DNA of 64,000 nt from an uncultured Pseudomonas sp. (GCF_946885955.1 NZ_CAMPHI010000012.1:53915-117914); one strand, 5' to 3'. Positions 1 through 10,444 are shown, counted from the stretch's first letter. A program made the numbers and translations. The notes: generated by a model from the sequence alone, not told the origin.

Positions 1-1
1 G

Positions 2-649
2 GGTCGACGCCTGACCGGCAGGCACTTTCACGTGTACCTGCAGCCGGACCGGGAAATCGACGAAGGCGCGATCGCCGTTCACGGCATCACCAACGAGTTC
101 GTACAGGACAAACCGCGCTTCCGGGAAATCGCCGACGAGTTCTTCGAGTTCATCAAGGGCGCGCAGCTGATCATCCATAACGCGGCGTTCGACGTTGGCT
201 TTATCAACAACGAATTCGCCCTGATCAAGCAGAGCGAGCGCGCCGACATCAGCGAGCATTGCTCGATTCTCGACACCCTGATGATGGCCCGCGAACGCCA
301 CCCGGGGCAGCGCAACAACCTCGATGCACTGTGCAAACGCTATGGCGTCGACAACTCCGGCCGTGACCTGCACGGCGCCTTGCTCGACGCCGAGATTCTC
401 GCCGACGTCTACCTGACCATGACCGGTGGGCAGACCAATCTGTCGCTGGCCGGTGATGGCTCCGAAGGCGATGGCAACGGTCGCCAGCAGCCCAGCCCGA
501 TTCGCCGCCTGGCTGCGGAGCGGGCCCTGACCCGGGTGATTCGTGCCAATGCCGATGAACTCAGCGCGCACTTGGCGCGTTTGGCGATCATCGAAAAATC
601 CGCCGGCGCGCCAGCGCTCTGGGTGCAGATGGAACAGCAGGAAGGGTAG
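2..649 (+). CDS. dnaQ: DNA polymerase III epsilon subunit, 3' part (5' end outside window)
   Basis: This is the 3'-5' proofreading exonuclease of the replicative polymerase. The reading frame is open from the first bases of the window (it reads GRRLTGRHFHVYLQPDR before any usable start), so the N-terminus with the Exo I acidic motif lies outside. The Exo II motif IHNAAFDVGF and the Exo III motif HGALLDAEILADVY (His and Asp of the DEDDh class) are visible, followed by the C-terminal tail that binds the alpha subunit in the family. The stop is a TAG. In P. aeruginosa dnaQ lies close upstream of ldcA; here about 12.9 kb of lysine-related genes separate them. Confidence 0.95.
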   Translation, partial: GRRLTGRHFHVYLQPDREIDEGAIAVHGITNEFVQDKPRFREIADEFFEFIKGAQLIIHNAAFDVGFINNEFALIKQSERADISEHCSILDTLMMARERHPGQRNNLDALCKRYGVDNSGRDLHGALLDAEILADVYLTMTGGQTNLSLAGDGSEGDGNGRQQPSPIRRLAAERALTRVIRANADELSAHLARLAIIEKSAGAPALWVQMEQQEG

Positions 650-654
650 CTAAT

Positions 655-1087
655 ACCCAGCCGCTTAGCGGATCCAGAAAGTAGGCTGAGCTATGCGAAG
701 CGCCAACAAGGCGCATGCACGACTCCCGGATTGCGCTGACGCTTTGATCGTTCCCACGCTCCAGCGTGGTAACGCAGCCCGTGACGCTCCGCGTCACCAA
801 CCCGCAATGGTTGGGCGCGGGCACGGTAGACATATCTATCTGCCAGCTGCTCTGTTGGGCTTCGCTGCGCTCAGCGCCAACCTACCAATCGCCGTTGGCC
901 AGATGGTGGACAAGCCTGCGGCATGTCCATCCTACGGCGCTGTATTTCCATCCGGAGGGTTCGACGCCACGACGTGAGGAATGATCGGTGGCGGGAGGTA
1001 GGGCGGGTGCAACCCGCCGGGCATTGTACGGCGCCTTGCCATGGCGGATTGCACTCGTTCGAGATGGCGGCGTATTTATCCCGATCA
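655..1087. repeat. Non-coding gap filled with REP-like palindromes
   Basis: This 430-base gap between dnaQ and amaB holds no convincing gene. It is a patchwork of short palindromes: TTCCCACGCT-cc-AGCGTGGTAA (751-772), GTGACGC-tcc-GCGTCAC (781-797), a copy of a family reading GGTGGACAAGCCTGCGGCAT near 906-925, and GGCGGGT-gca-ACCCGCC (1002-1018). Relatives of the first two recur at 38077-38174 and of the third at 32450-32520. These look like REP/BIME-type elements, which cluster in Pseudomonas intergenic gaps. Confidence 0.7.
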
Positions 1088-1088
1088 T

Positions 1089-1123
1089 AAAAAAGCCGCC
1101 CCAACGAAATTCTGGAGCGGCTT
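1089..1123 (-). terminator. Intrinsic terminator of amaB
   Basis: On the minus strand an 11-bp stem with one mismatch (arms 1113-1123 and 1093-1103, nine-base loop) is followed by a run of U. It lies 15 bases past the amaB stop codon. Confidence 0.85.
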
Positions 1124-1138
1124 GGCGATTGCCATCAC

Positions 1139-2629
<1,491 letters not shown>

Positions 2630-2692
2630 TACTGTCTCCTGTCGCATGTCTGATTGAATTTATGCGTGACACTCAGTATTAATCTGCATGCT

Positions 2693-2716
2693 AAGGCTCA
2701 CAAGTGAGCTTTTTTT
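2693..2716 (+). terminator. Terminator-like hairpin in the lysR leader
   Basis: The bases AAGGCTCA-caag-TGAGCTTT form a stem of eight pairs (one G-U) followed by seven consecutive T on the plus strand, ending 37 bases before the LysR start at 2754. It could attenuate lysR transcription or insulate it from antisense transcripts of amaB. No experiment is implied; the shape alone is the evidence. Confidence 0.5.
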
Positions 2717-2753
2717 GTCATGTCATTCCTTCAATTCATGCTGCGAGTCCGCC

Positions 2754-3653
2754 ATGTCCAAACGCCAGATGCCTTCCATGACCGCGCTGCAGTGTTTCGA
2801 GGCCGTGGCGCGTCACCTGAGTTTCACCCGCGCCGCCGAAGAGCTGTTTCTCACCCAGAGCGCGGTGAGCAAGCAGGTGGCGCAACTCGAGGACATGCTC
2901 CAGCATCTGCTGTTCCGCCGTATTCGCCGGCGCCTGCAACTGACCCCGGCGGGCTCGTTGTACCTGACCGAGGTGAACAAGATCCTCAATCAGGTGGAAA
3001 TATCCACCCACTACATCCTGTCCTACGGTGGCAATACCGAAGTGCTCAAGGTCGCCACCCAGCCGACTTTTGGCGCGAGCTGGCTGATCCCTCATCTGAA
3101 AGGCTTCGGCTCGGCCAACCCGAATATTCACCTCGATCTGCACAATGAACTGGAGCCATTCGACTTGTTGCAGAGCAAGGCCGATGTGGTGTTTTTCTTC
3201 GGCCAGGGCACCTGGCCCGGCGCCGAATGCATCGAACTGTTCGGCGAGGAGATGGTGCCGGTGTGCGCACCGGATCTGTTTGCTGCCGGCATCGCCAGCG
3301 CCGAACAGCTTGGCGAGCAGGTGCTGCTGCAATGCGCCTCGCGCCCTGAAGCCTGGCATGACTGGTTCGACAGCCTGGGCCTGCAGAGCAGCCACAGTTA
3401 CCACGGCCCGCGCTTCGAAACCTTCCATATGTGCATTCGCGCCGCCCAGTGTGGTTGCGGGGTCGCACTGGTGCCGCAGTTTCTAGTCGAGGACGAACTG
3501 CGCGAGCACAAGCTGGTGATTGCCTGGGATCACCCCCTGCGCAGCAGCGGAAAGCACTTCATGGCCTATGCCGAACACGCAGCGGAAGTGCCGAAGATTC
3601 GCAGCTTCGTCGCCTGGATCAATGGGCAGATTGATCAGCAAAGCCGTTCGTGA
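2754..3653 (+). CDS. LysR-family regulator of lysine catabolism (PP_5259-like)
   Basis: A LysR-type regulator (299 aa) with an N-terminal winged helix (SFTRAAEELFLTQSAVSKQVAQLE, split by the turn at residues ~25-45) and a C-terminal effector-binding domain (about 90-295) of the GcvA/AmpR-like subgroup. The start at 2754 is preceded by a weak GAG; an upstream in-frame ATG at 2688 would add a 22-residue tail without family resemblance. It is divergent from amaB and followed by the aminotransferase and hglS, so it probably controls amaB and perhaps the downstream genes in response to a lysine-pathway intermediate. The effector is not deducible from sequence. Confidence 0.85.
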   Translation: MSKRQMPSMTALQCFEAVARHLSFTRAAEELFLTQSAVSKQVAQLEDMLQHLLFRRIRRRLQLTPAGSLYLTEVNKILNQVEISTHYILSYGGNTEVLKVATQPTFGASWLIPHLKGFGSANPNIHLDLHNELEPFDLLQSKADVVFFFGQGTWPGAECIELFGEEMVPVCAPDLFAAGIASAEQLGEQVLLQCASRPEAWHDWFDSLGLQSSHSYHGPRFETFHMCIRAAQCGCGVALVPQFLVEDELREHKLVIAWDHPLRSSGKHFMAYAEHAAEVPKIRSFVAWINGQIDQQSRS

Positions 3654-3761
3654 GGCAGTGATCGTGAAAAAAAGGAATCGATGAGCGAATTTTTTTCGTT
3701 TGTCGATAACGCCGTATTGCCGATTTGATGGCGCGCATCCATTCCTGTCAGGAGTCGCGCC

Positions 3762-5018
3762 ATGCATCCCGATCATGCCCATATCAGCCAGTCGCTGGCC
3801 ATCGTCCACCCGATCATGCTCAGCCATGGCCGCAACGCCGAGGTCTGGGACGATTCCGGCAAGCGCTATATCGACTTTGTCGGCGGTATCGGCGTGCTCA
3901 ACCTCGGACACTGTCACCCGAGAATCGTCGAGGCGGTGCGCGAGCAGGCTGGGCGCCTGACCCATTCGGCGTTCAACGCGCTACCCCATGAGGGTTACGG
4001 GCAACTCATGCAGGCGCTCGCGCGCTTCGTGCCGTTGTCCTACCCGCTCAGCGGCATGTTGACCAACAGTGGCGCCGAGGCCACCGAGAACGCCTTGAAG
4101 ATCGTTCGCGCGGCCACCGGGCGTGGTGCGGTGGTGGCGTTCGACGGCGGCTTTCATGGCCGTACCTTGGCCGCGCTGAATCTCAACGGCAAGGTCGCGC
4201 CCTATAAGCAAAAGCTCGGCAGTTTGCCGGGGCCGGTGTATCACCTGCCGTATCCGAGCGCCGACAACGAGGTGGACGTCGAACAGGCGCTGGCAGCCAT
4301 GCAGCGGCTGTTCAGCGTGGAAATCGATCCGGCCGAGGTCGGCTGCATAGTCATCGAAGCAGTTCAGGGCGAGGCCGGCTTCCATGCGCTCGATCCAGGT
4401 TTCGCCCAGCACCTGCGACGCTTCTGCGACGCCAATGGCATCGTCCTGGTGATCGACGAGATCCAGTCCGGGTTCGGGCGCACGGGGCAGCGTTTCGCTT
4501 TTTCCCGCCTGGGTATCGAACCGGACCTGTTGCTACTCGGCAAGAGCATTGCCGGCGGCCTGCCGCTCGGTGCGGTGGTCGGGCGTCAGGCGCTGCTCGA
4601 CGCGTTGCCCAAAGGCGGCCTGGGCGGCACCTACTCGGGTAACCCGCTTGCCTGCGCCGCGGCGCTGACCACCCTGGAACTGCTGAGCGACGCCAACCTG
4701 GCGACCTGGGGCGAGCGTCAGGAGGAATGCATCCTCAGGCATTACCAGAGCTGGCAGGACAGCGAATTGGCACCGGCCCTGACGCGTCTGACCGGTGTCG
4801 GCGCGATGCGCGGCATCGAGCTGCGCAGTGCCGATGGCGGCCCGGGTAGCGAGCGTCTGGGCCGCTTGCTCGGTTCTGCGCGCGAGGCCGGGTTGCTATT
4901 GATGCCGAGCGGCAAGTACCGGCATATCGTCCGTTTGCTGGCGCCGCTGACCGCCGAAGCCGAGCTGCTCGACGAAGGCTTCGCAATCTTTCGTCGCTGC
5001 CTACAGGCCAGTCTCTGA
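3762..5018 (+). CDS. Class III aminotransferase, probable 2-aminoadipate transaminase
   Basis: A PLP-dependent class III (GabT/ArgD-like) aminotransferase of 418 aa. It carries the FDGGFHGRT motif, the IDEIQSGFGRTG motif with the PLP-ring aspartate, and the PLP lysine in LLLGKSIAGGLPLG (Lys261). Family members act on 4-aminobutyrate, 5-aminovalerate, ornithine or 2-aminoadipate. Its position between amaB/lysR and hglS, which make and consume 2-aminoadipate and 2-oxoadipate, favours 2-aminoadipate to 2-oxoadipate, the job assigned to PP_4108 in P. putida. A CAGGAG ribosome site precedes the ATG by about 9 bases. GABA or 5-aminovalerate activity cannot be excluded. Confidence 0.8.
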   Translation: MHPDHAHISQSLAIVHPIMLSHGRNAEVWDDSGKRYIDFVGGIGVLNLGHCHPRIVEAVREQAGRLTHSAFNALPHEGYGQLMQALARFVPLSYPLSGMLTNSGAEATENALKIVRAATGRGAVVAFDGGFHGRTLAALNLNGKVAPYKQKLGSLPGPVYHLPYPSADNEVDVEQALAAMQRLFSVEIDPAEVGCIVIEAVQGEAGFHALDPGFAQHLRRFCDANGIVLVIDEIQSGFGRTGQRFAFSRLGIEPDLLLLGKSIAGGLPLGAVVGRQALLDALPKGGLGGTYSGNPLACAAALTTLELLSDANLATWGERQEECILRHYQSWQDSELAPALTRLTGVGAMRGIELRSADGGPGSERLGRLLGSAREAGLLLMPSGKYRHIVRLLAPLTAEAELLDEGFAIFRRCLQASL

Positions 5019-5159
5019 GTCATTGGCTTGGTGATTCCTGCGTGGAATGATCTCTGTAAAATTAGTCGTTTGAGTCATATAGCAGTCCTGCACAGAATGC
5101 CAATCAGCCCTCAAACACCATGAACCAGGCCCGCGTCGCCGATACAGGAGTGGAGTTGC

Positions 5160-6623
5160 ATGTCCAAAGATGTCTTTGTCAGCCCGGATGAAATCCGTGC
5201 GCGCTTCTCCCAGGCCTTGTCGGCCATGTACCAGGCCGAAGTGCCTTTGTATGGCGAGTTGCTGGAGTTGGTCGCCACGCTCAACCGTCAGACCCTGAGC
5301 GATAATCCTTCGCTCGCGCAGCAACTGCGCGATGCCGGCGAACTGGAGCGCCTGAGCGACGAACGCCATGGCGCGATTCGCCTCGGCAGCGCCGAAGAGC
5401 TGGCGACCATGGCGCGCCTGTTCGCGGTGCTGGGTATGCAACCGGTGGGCTATTACGACCTGGCCAGCGCTGGAGTGCCGGTGCATGCCACGGCATTTCG
5501 CCCGGTATATGAGGATGCGCTGCGCCATAGTCCGTTCCGCGTGTTCACTTCGCTGTTGCGCCTGGAGCTGATCGAAGACCCGGCGCTGCGCGAACAGGCC
5601 GGTCAGATTCTCGCGCAGCGGCAGATATTCACCCCTGGCACCTTGGTGCTGATCGAACGCTTCGAGGAACAAGGCGGGCTGACGCAAGCCGATGCCGAAG
5701 CCTTTATCGGCGAGGCGCTGGAGACCTTCCGCTGGCACAGCGAGGCCGGGGTCAGTGCCGCGGTCTACCAGCAATTGCAGGCGCAGCACCGTTTGATCGC
5801 CGACGTTGTGGCCTTCAAGGGCCCGCATATCAATCACCTGACGCCGCGTATCCTCGATATCGATGCGGCCCAGGCCGAGATGCCGCGACGCGGCATGGAT
5901 GCCAAGGAATGGGTGGAAGGGCCGCCGCCTCGGCGTCAGCCAATCCTGCTGCGTCAAACCAGCTTCAAGGCGCTCGACGAGGCGGTACACTTCACCTGCG
6001 CCAGCCCGGGCCAGCACAGCGCGCGCTTTGGCGAGATCGAGCAACGCGGCATGGCGCTTACCGCCAAGGGCAGGGCGTTGTACGACCAATTGCTCGCCGC
6101 CACTCGCGAGCGCTGCGAGGGCGTAGCGAAAGACCAATACGCGGCTTGTTATGCGCAAACATTGGCGCAGTGCTTCACTGATTTTCCCGATGAGCTCGAT
6201 GAATTGCGCCGCCAGGGCCTGGCTTTTTTCCGTTACCGGGTCACGGACGCGGGGCGGGCGGCCAGGGCCGCGGGGACTCTGCTCGAGGATCTGGAGAGCC
6301 TGCTCGAGGCCGGGCACTTGGCTTGCGAGCCACTGGTTTACGAGGACTTCCTCCCCGTCAGCGCGGCGGGCATCTTCCAGTCCAACCTGGGCGAGAGCAA
6401 TCGCGAGCGCTATCGACAGGATTCCAATCGCGCCGAATTCGAACGCGCCCTGGGGCGCGGGGTATTGGACGAATTAACGCTCTATGCCGATAGCCAGCGC
6501 AGCTCATTGCAGGCCTGCGAGACTGAGTTGGGTCTGTCGTTGAACCTACTCGATAGCCCGGAGATAGCGCCCCTGCACGGGCGATATTCCGAGGCGGTAC
6601 CGCTACAGCCCCACTGCGCCTAA
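5160..6623 (+). CDS. hglS: 2-oxoadipate dioxygenase/decarboxylase (2-hydroxyglutarate synthase, DUF1338)
   Basis: HglS/YdcJ is a non-haem Fe(II) enzyme that turns 2-oxoadipate plus O2 into D-2-hydroxyglutarate and CO2, the last committed step of the 2-aminoadipate branch of lysine catabolism. The 487-aa protein keeps the family metal ligands at the published P. putida positions: His70 and Arg74 in ERHGAIR, His226 in GPHINHLTPR and Glu294 in FGEIEQRG. Start at 5160 follows GGAGTGGAGTTGC. The next gene begins 30 bases after the stop, so the two are probably co-transcribed. Exact conservation of the ligands makes this one of the firmest functional calls in the region. Confidence 0.93.
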   Translation: MSKDVFVSPDEIRARFSQALSAMYQAEVPLYGELLELVATLNRQTLSDNPSLAQQLRDAGELERLSDERHGAIRLGSAEELATMARLFAVLGMQPVGYYDLASAGVPVHATAFRPVYEDALRHSPFRVFTSLLRLELIEDPALREQAGQILAQRQIFTPGTLVLIERFEEQGGLTQADAEAFIGEALETFRWHSEAGVSAAVYQQLQAQHRLIADVVAFKGPHINHLTPRILDIDAAQAEMPRRGMDAKEWVEGPPPRRQPILLRQTSFKALDEAVHFTCASPGQHSARFGEIEQRGMALTAKGRALYDQLLAATRERCEGVAKDQYAACYAQTLAQCFTDFPDELDELRRQGLAFFRYRVTDAGRAARAAGTLLEDLESLLEAGHLACEPLVYEDFLPVSAAGIFQSNLGESNRERYRQDSNRAEFERALGRGVLDELTLYADSQRSSLQACETELGLSLNLLDSPEIAPLHGRYSEAVPLQPHCA

Positions 6624-6653
6624 CAGGCGCTCGCCATGTAACAGGAGTGTCCC

Positions 6654-8345
6654 GTGAAGCGAATCCCCAAACCGCGCACCGGCGGCCAAATACTGGTCGA
6701 TGCGCTGCGCCTCAATGCAGTCGAGCGGGTATTTTGCGTGCCCGGCGAAAGCTACCTGGCGGTACTAGACGCCTTGCACGACGCCCGCGAGCAGATCGAT
6801 CTGGTGGTGTGCCGCCAGGAAGGCGGCGCGGCCTATATGGCCGAAGCCCACGGCAAACTCACCGGCAAGCCCGGGGTGTGTTTCGTCACCCGAGGCCCAG
6901 GGGCGACCAACGCCTCGGTCGGGGTGCATACGGCCTTCCAGGATTCCACGCCGATGCTGCTGTTCATCGGCCAGGTGGCCCGCGACCAGCAGACCCGAGA
7001 AGCCTTTCAGGAAATCGATTACCGGCAAATGTACGCGCCATTGGCCAAGTGGGTGGTGCAGATCGACGACCCGCGACGTCTGCCGGAGCTGCTGGCCCAA
7101 GCCTTCCAGCGCGCCATCAGCGGTCGCCCCGGCCCCGTCGTGGTGGTGTTGCCGGAGGATATGCTGACTGAATCGGTGGCGGTCACCGATGCCCAACCCA
7201 GCCAGACGATCAATAGTCAGCCCGGCGGCGCCCAGTTGGCACAGATGCAAGCGTTGCTGGCCGAAGCCGAGCGGCCATTGCTGATTCTCGGTGGCGGTGG
7301 CTGGGACGCAACGGCCGTTGCCGCTATTCGCCGCTTCGCGGAAAACCAGCGCCTGCCGGTGGCCCTGTCGTTCCGCCGCCAGGATCTGTTCGACAATGGT
7401 CACGCGCAATATGCCGGCGACCTCGGTCTGGCCGCCAGCGCCGAGCTGGTCCAGGCAATCAAGGACGCGGATTTGCTGTTGGTGGTTGGCAGCCGATTGG
7501 GCGAAGTGACTAGCAGCGGCTACAGCCTGCTGGACATCCCGACGCCCCGTCAGCGCCTGATCCATGTGCACGCAGGCCTGGAGGAGTTGGGCCGTGTTTA
7601 TCAACCGACCCTGGCGATTGCCAGCGGCATGGCCGCGTTCGCCTGCCAGGCCGCCGAGCTACCTGCCGTGCCGAGCGAGCGCCATGGTGACTGGATCGCC
7701 CAATTGAACCAGGCCTATCGCGGCAACCTCAAGTGCCCGAGCTCACCTGGCGCGGTGCAGATGGGCGAGATCATCGCCTGGCTGCGCGAGCACCTGCCCG
7801 AGGACGCCATCCTCTGCAACGGCGCGGGCAATTATGCGATCTGGCTGCACCGTTTCTATCAGTATCGGCACTTTCGCAGCCAGCTGGCGCCCACCAATGG
7901 CTCCATGGGTTATGGCGTGCCGGCGGCCATCGCCGCCGCACTGGCCGCGCCGGGACGCAGGGTGCTCAGCTTCGCCGGCGACGGCTGCTTCATGATGAAC
8001 GGCCAGGAGCTGGCCACGGCGATACAGCATGACGCGCGGGTGATTTTTATCGTGGTCAACAACGGCATGTACGGCACCATCCGCATGCACCAGGAGCGCC
8101 ACTACCCAGGACGGGTATCCGGCACAGCGCTGCACAATCCCGACTTCGCCGCACTGGCCCGCGCCTACGGTCTGCATGCCGAGGTGGTGCAGACCACCGC
8201 CGAGTTCGCCGGCGCATTCGTTCGCGCGGAGCAGGCCGGCAAGGCCGCGCTGATCGAAATACGCGTCGATCCGCAGGCACTCACGCCGCGACAAAGCCTG
8301 GATCAGATTCGTGCCCAGGCGCTGCAATCGCAATCGAGTGAGTAA
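6654..8345 (+). CDS. ThDP-dependent enzyme, acetolactate-synthase-like
   Basis: A three-domain thiamine-diphosphate enzyme (563 aa) of the IlvB/BFD/oxalyl-CoA decarboxylase superfamily. The Pyr domain carries the catalytic Glu56 (CRQEGGAA) and the GPGATNA loop; the PP domain carries the GDG...NN motif (GDGCFMMNGQ near 441, NN near 467). There is no adjacent small regulatory subunit, so biosynthetic acetolactate synthase is unlikely. It starts with GTG behind AGGAG, 30 bases after hglS, which suggests a role with 2-oxoadipate or a neighbouring 2-oxo acid, for instance non-oxidative decarboxylation to glutarate semialdehyde. That role is inference; no substrate can be read from the sequence. 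Confidence 0.8.
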   Translation: MKRIPKPRTGGQILVDALRLNAVERVFCVPGESYLAVLDALHDAREQIDLVVCRQEGGAAYMAEAHGKLTGKPGVCFVTRGPGATNASVGVHTAFQDSTPMLLFIGQVARDQQTREAFQEIDYRQMYAPLAKWVVQIDDPRRLPELLAQAFQRAISGRPGPVVVVLPEDMLTESVAVTDAQPSQTINSQPGGAQLAQMQALLAEAERPLLILGGGGWDATAVAAIRRFAENQRLPVALSFRRQDLFDNGHAQYAGDLGLAASAELVQAIKDADLLLVVGSRLGEVTSSGYSLLDIPTPRQRLIHVHAGLEELGRVYQPTLAIASGMAAFACQAAELPAVPSERHGDWIAQLNQAYRGNLKCPSSPGAVQMGEIIAWLREHLPEDAILCNGAGNYAIWLHRFYQYRHFRSQLAPTNGSMGYGVPAAIAAALAAPGRRVLSFAGDGCFMMNGQELATAIQHDARVIFIVVNNGMYGTIRMHQERHYPGRVSGTALHNPDFAALARAYGLHAEVVQTTAEFAGAFVRAEQAGKAALIEIRVDPQALTPRQSLDQIRAQALQSQSSE

Positions 8346-8415
8346 CCCCCCAAGGATCCGCTGCTGTTCAGAACTGCTGCTGTTCAAAATCCCGGCGGAT
8401 CGCTTGCAGTCCCGC

Positions 8416-8877
8416 CTATAACCGGCCGCCGCGATCGATCTTGCACGACAGGATGATCGACGTGGTGGTCTTCTCCACTCCATCCACCGCGCCTATCTCG
8501 TCCAGCAGCTGATCCAGTCGTTCCGGGGTCTCGGCGCGCAGCCAGGCGACGAAGTCGAACTCGCCGCTGACGGTGCACAGCTGCTGCACCTCCGGCATAT
8601 TGCTCAACCGCCTCAGCACCTCCTTGCCCGAACGTGGCTGCAGGGTGATGCCGACGTAGGCCTGCAACCCACCCTCGGTCACGCTTTGCCCCAGGCGCAC
8701 GCCGTAGCCGGTGATCACCTTGCTCTTCTCCAGGCGGGCGATGCGCGAGATCACCGTAGTGCGCGCAATGCCGAGTTTGCGTGCGAGCATCGCCACGCTC
8801 TCGCGGGCATCGAGTTGCAAGGCGGCGATCAGCTGACGGTCGATCTCGTCGAGGCGAATGGCGGAAAGCTCGGACAT
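8416..8877 (-). CDS. Lrp/AsnC-family transcriptional regulator
   Basis: A 153-aa feast/famine regulator with an N-terminal helix-turn-helix (residues ~8-50, LDEIDRQLIAAL then SVAMLARKLGIARTTVISRI) and a C-terminal RAM ligand-binding domain (~70-145). It is the last gene in the direction of the ABC importer operon, 105 bases after the inner permease gene, and convergent with the ThDP enzyme. Proteins of this family often sense the amino acid whose transport or degradation they control, so lysine is the natural candidate here, by context only. Confidence 0.88.
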   Translation of the reverse strand: MSELSAIRLDEIDRQLIAALQLDARESVAMLARKLGIARTTVISRIARLEKSKVITGYGVRLGQSVTEGGLQAYVGITLQPRSGKEVLRRLSNMPEVQQLCTVSGEFDFVAWLRAETPERLDQLLDEIGAVDGVEKTTTSIILSCKIDRGGRL

Positions 8878-8982
8878 CGAGGGTTACCAGGGCAAGGGGC
8901 AGGAAAGGAGCGGCATCTTAGCAAAACCGACGCCCGGCGACCTTGCGGCAACTGGGCGAGGGCACAACAGCAGGCATTGCGA

Positions 8983-9672
8983 TCAGCGCCCCTGGCAGGC
9001 ATCCACCCGCAGGCGCCGTTCCAGCAGGCGGAAGGCGCGCACCAACAGATAGGCGGCCAGCAGGTAGAACAACCCGGCCATCAGGAATATTTCCACCGGC
9101 TGATAGGTGCGGGCAATCACCGTGCGCGACATGCCGGTCAGCTCCAGCAGGGTAATGGTGCTGGCCAGCGCGCTGGCCTTGAGCATCAGGATCACCTCGT
9201 TGCTGTAGGCCGGCAAACCGATACGGGCGGCCCGCGGCAGGATGATGTGCAGCAGCGCCTGGCCTCGCGACATGCCCAGCGCCCGCGCCGCCTCGATTTC
9301 CCCGGGCGGAATGGCCTGGATCGCGCCGCGCAGGATTTCGGCGATATAGGCTGCGGTATGCAGGGTCAGGGTGATCACCGCGCACCAGTAGGGATCACGC
9401 AGCAGCAGCCATAGCGCGCTCTGGCGCACTGCCTCGAACTGGGCCAGGCCGTAGTACACCAGAAACAGCTGCACCAGCAGCGGTGTGCCACGAAAGAAGA
9501 AAATGTAGCCATAGGGCAGTGCCCGTACCCAGGCCCGTTGCGAACTGCGCGCAATACCCAGGGGAATGGCCAGAATCAGCCCGGCCAGCACAGCGATCGC
9601 GACCAGCTCCAGGGTCAGCCAGGCGCCTTCGAGCAGCCGCGGCATCCACTTGATCATCAATTCCCAGTTCAT
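8983..9672 (-). CDS. Amino-acid ABC transporter permease (HisM/ArtM-like)
   Basis: An inner-membrane permease of the polar amino-acid uptake family (229 aa) with about five hydrophobic segments and the EAA loop EIEAARALGMSRGQALLHIILP near residues 130-150 that docks the ATPase. Its ATG overlaps the stop of the partner permease (ATGA at 9669-9672), so translation is coupled. With the other permease, the binding protein and the ATPase it forms a complete importer of the lysine/arginine/ornithine/histidine type. Confidence 0.9.
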   Translation of the reverse strand: MNWELMIKWMPRLLEGAWLTLELVAIAVLAGLILAIPLGIARSSQRAWVRALPYGYIFFFRGTPLLVQLFLVYYGLAQFEAVRQSALWLLLRDPYWCAVITLTLHTAAYIAEILRGAIQAIPPGEIEAARALGMSRGQALLHIILPRAARIGLPAYSNEVILMLKASALASTITLLELTGMSRTVIARTYQPVEIFLMAGLFYLLAAYLLVRAFRLLERRLRVDACQGR

Positions 9673-10364
9673 CCGCGGGCCCTCGAAAAGCCGCGGGCGG
9701 CGCGTTTTTCCATTAACGACAAGCCCGTCATCGCGAGAATCGTCAGCGATAGATAGATAAAGGCCGCCGTCAGATAAAAGGTGAAGGGTTCCTTGCTCAC
9801 CGTAACTGCGATCTGCGAGTGGCGCATGATCTCCTCCAGGCCGATCACCGAAATCAGCGCGGTGTCTTTCATCAGGATCATGAACAGGTTACCCAGGCCC
9901 GGTAGCGCGATACGCCACATCTGCGGCAGCACCAGGCGCCAGAGAATGGTCGCCGCGCTCAGGCCCAGCGCCTGTCCGGCTTCGCAGTGGCCCTTGGGAA
10001 TGGCCAGAATGGCGCCGCGAAACACCTCGGTGGCATAGGCGCCAAAACACAGGCCGAGGGCGATGGTGCCAGCCGTGAACGGACTCAGCTCTAGGCTTTC
10101 GATCCCCAGCAAATCGGCAAGCCCACGCATCAGGCTGACCGTGCCGAAATAGATCAACAACACCCAGAGCAACTCCGGTACGCCGCGCACCAGGGTCGAG
10201 TAGCTCGACCCCAGCCATTGCAAAGGCGCATATCTGGAGGTTTTGCCCAGGGCGCCGGCCAGGCCGAGCAGCAGGCCCAGGGCCAAGGATGACAGGGCCA
10301 GTTTGATGGTTATCCAGGTGCCCGCCAGCAGGGCGGGACCGAAACCGTGCAGATCCGCAATCAT
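9669..10364 (-). CDS. Amino-acid ABC transporter permease (HisQ/ArtQ-like)
   Basis: The second permease of the importer (231 aa), again with about five membrane segments and an EAA loop (HCEAGQALGLSAATILWRLVLP near 140-160). It lies 80 bases after the binding-protein gene, and that gap contains a strong GC hairpin. It overlaps the next permease by four bases. HisQM-type heterodimers pair such subunits. Substrate assignment to basic amino acids rests on the neighbours. Confidence 0.9.
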   Translation of the reverse strand: MIADLHGFGPALLAGTWITIKLALSSLALGLLLGLAGALGKTSRYAPLQWLGSSYSTLVRGVPELLWVLLIYFGTVSLMRGLADLLGIESLELSPFTAGTIALGLCFGAYATEVFRGAILAIPKGHCEAGQALGLSAATILWRLVLPQMWRIALPGLGNLFMILMKDTALISVIGLEEIMRHSQIAVTVSKEPFTFYLTAAFIYLSLTILAMTGLSLMEKRAARGFSRARG

Positions 10365-10386
10365 GGAAATTACCTTCGCCAGGAAC

Positions 10387-10404
10387 GCCCGGCCGTGGCC
10401 GGGC
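10387..10404. promoter_or_regulatory. GC-rich hairpin between binding-protein and permease genes
   Basis: GCCCGGCC-gt-GGCCGGGC is a perfect 8-bp palindrome in the 80-base gap. There is no U-tract, so it is more likely an mRNA-stabilising or partial-attenuation element that raises binding-protein expression over permease, as hairpins do between hisJ and hisQ in enteric bacteria. Confidence 0.55.
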
Positions 10405-10444
10405 TAGGGTCGGTTGAGGTTTCGAAGCGAGTCGGCCAGGCCTG

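Noticed and set aside
3668..3712. Hairpin of A and T runs after the LysR gene
   Set aside because: The arms are only A7/T7 separated by about 17 bases, with no GC stem. It is too weak to call a terminator.
5001..6317. Open frame of 438 codons on the minus strand opposite hglS
   Set aside because: hglS has all its metal ligands at the right positions, so the opposite frame is a shadow.
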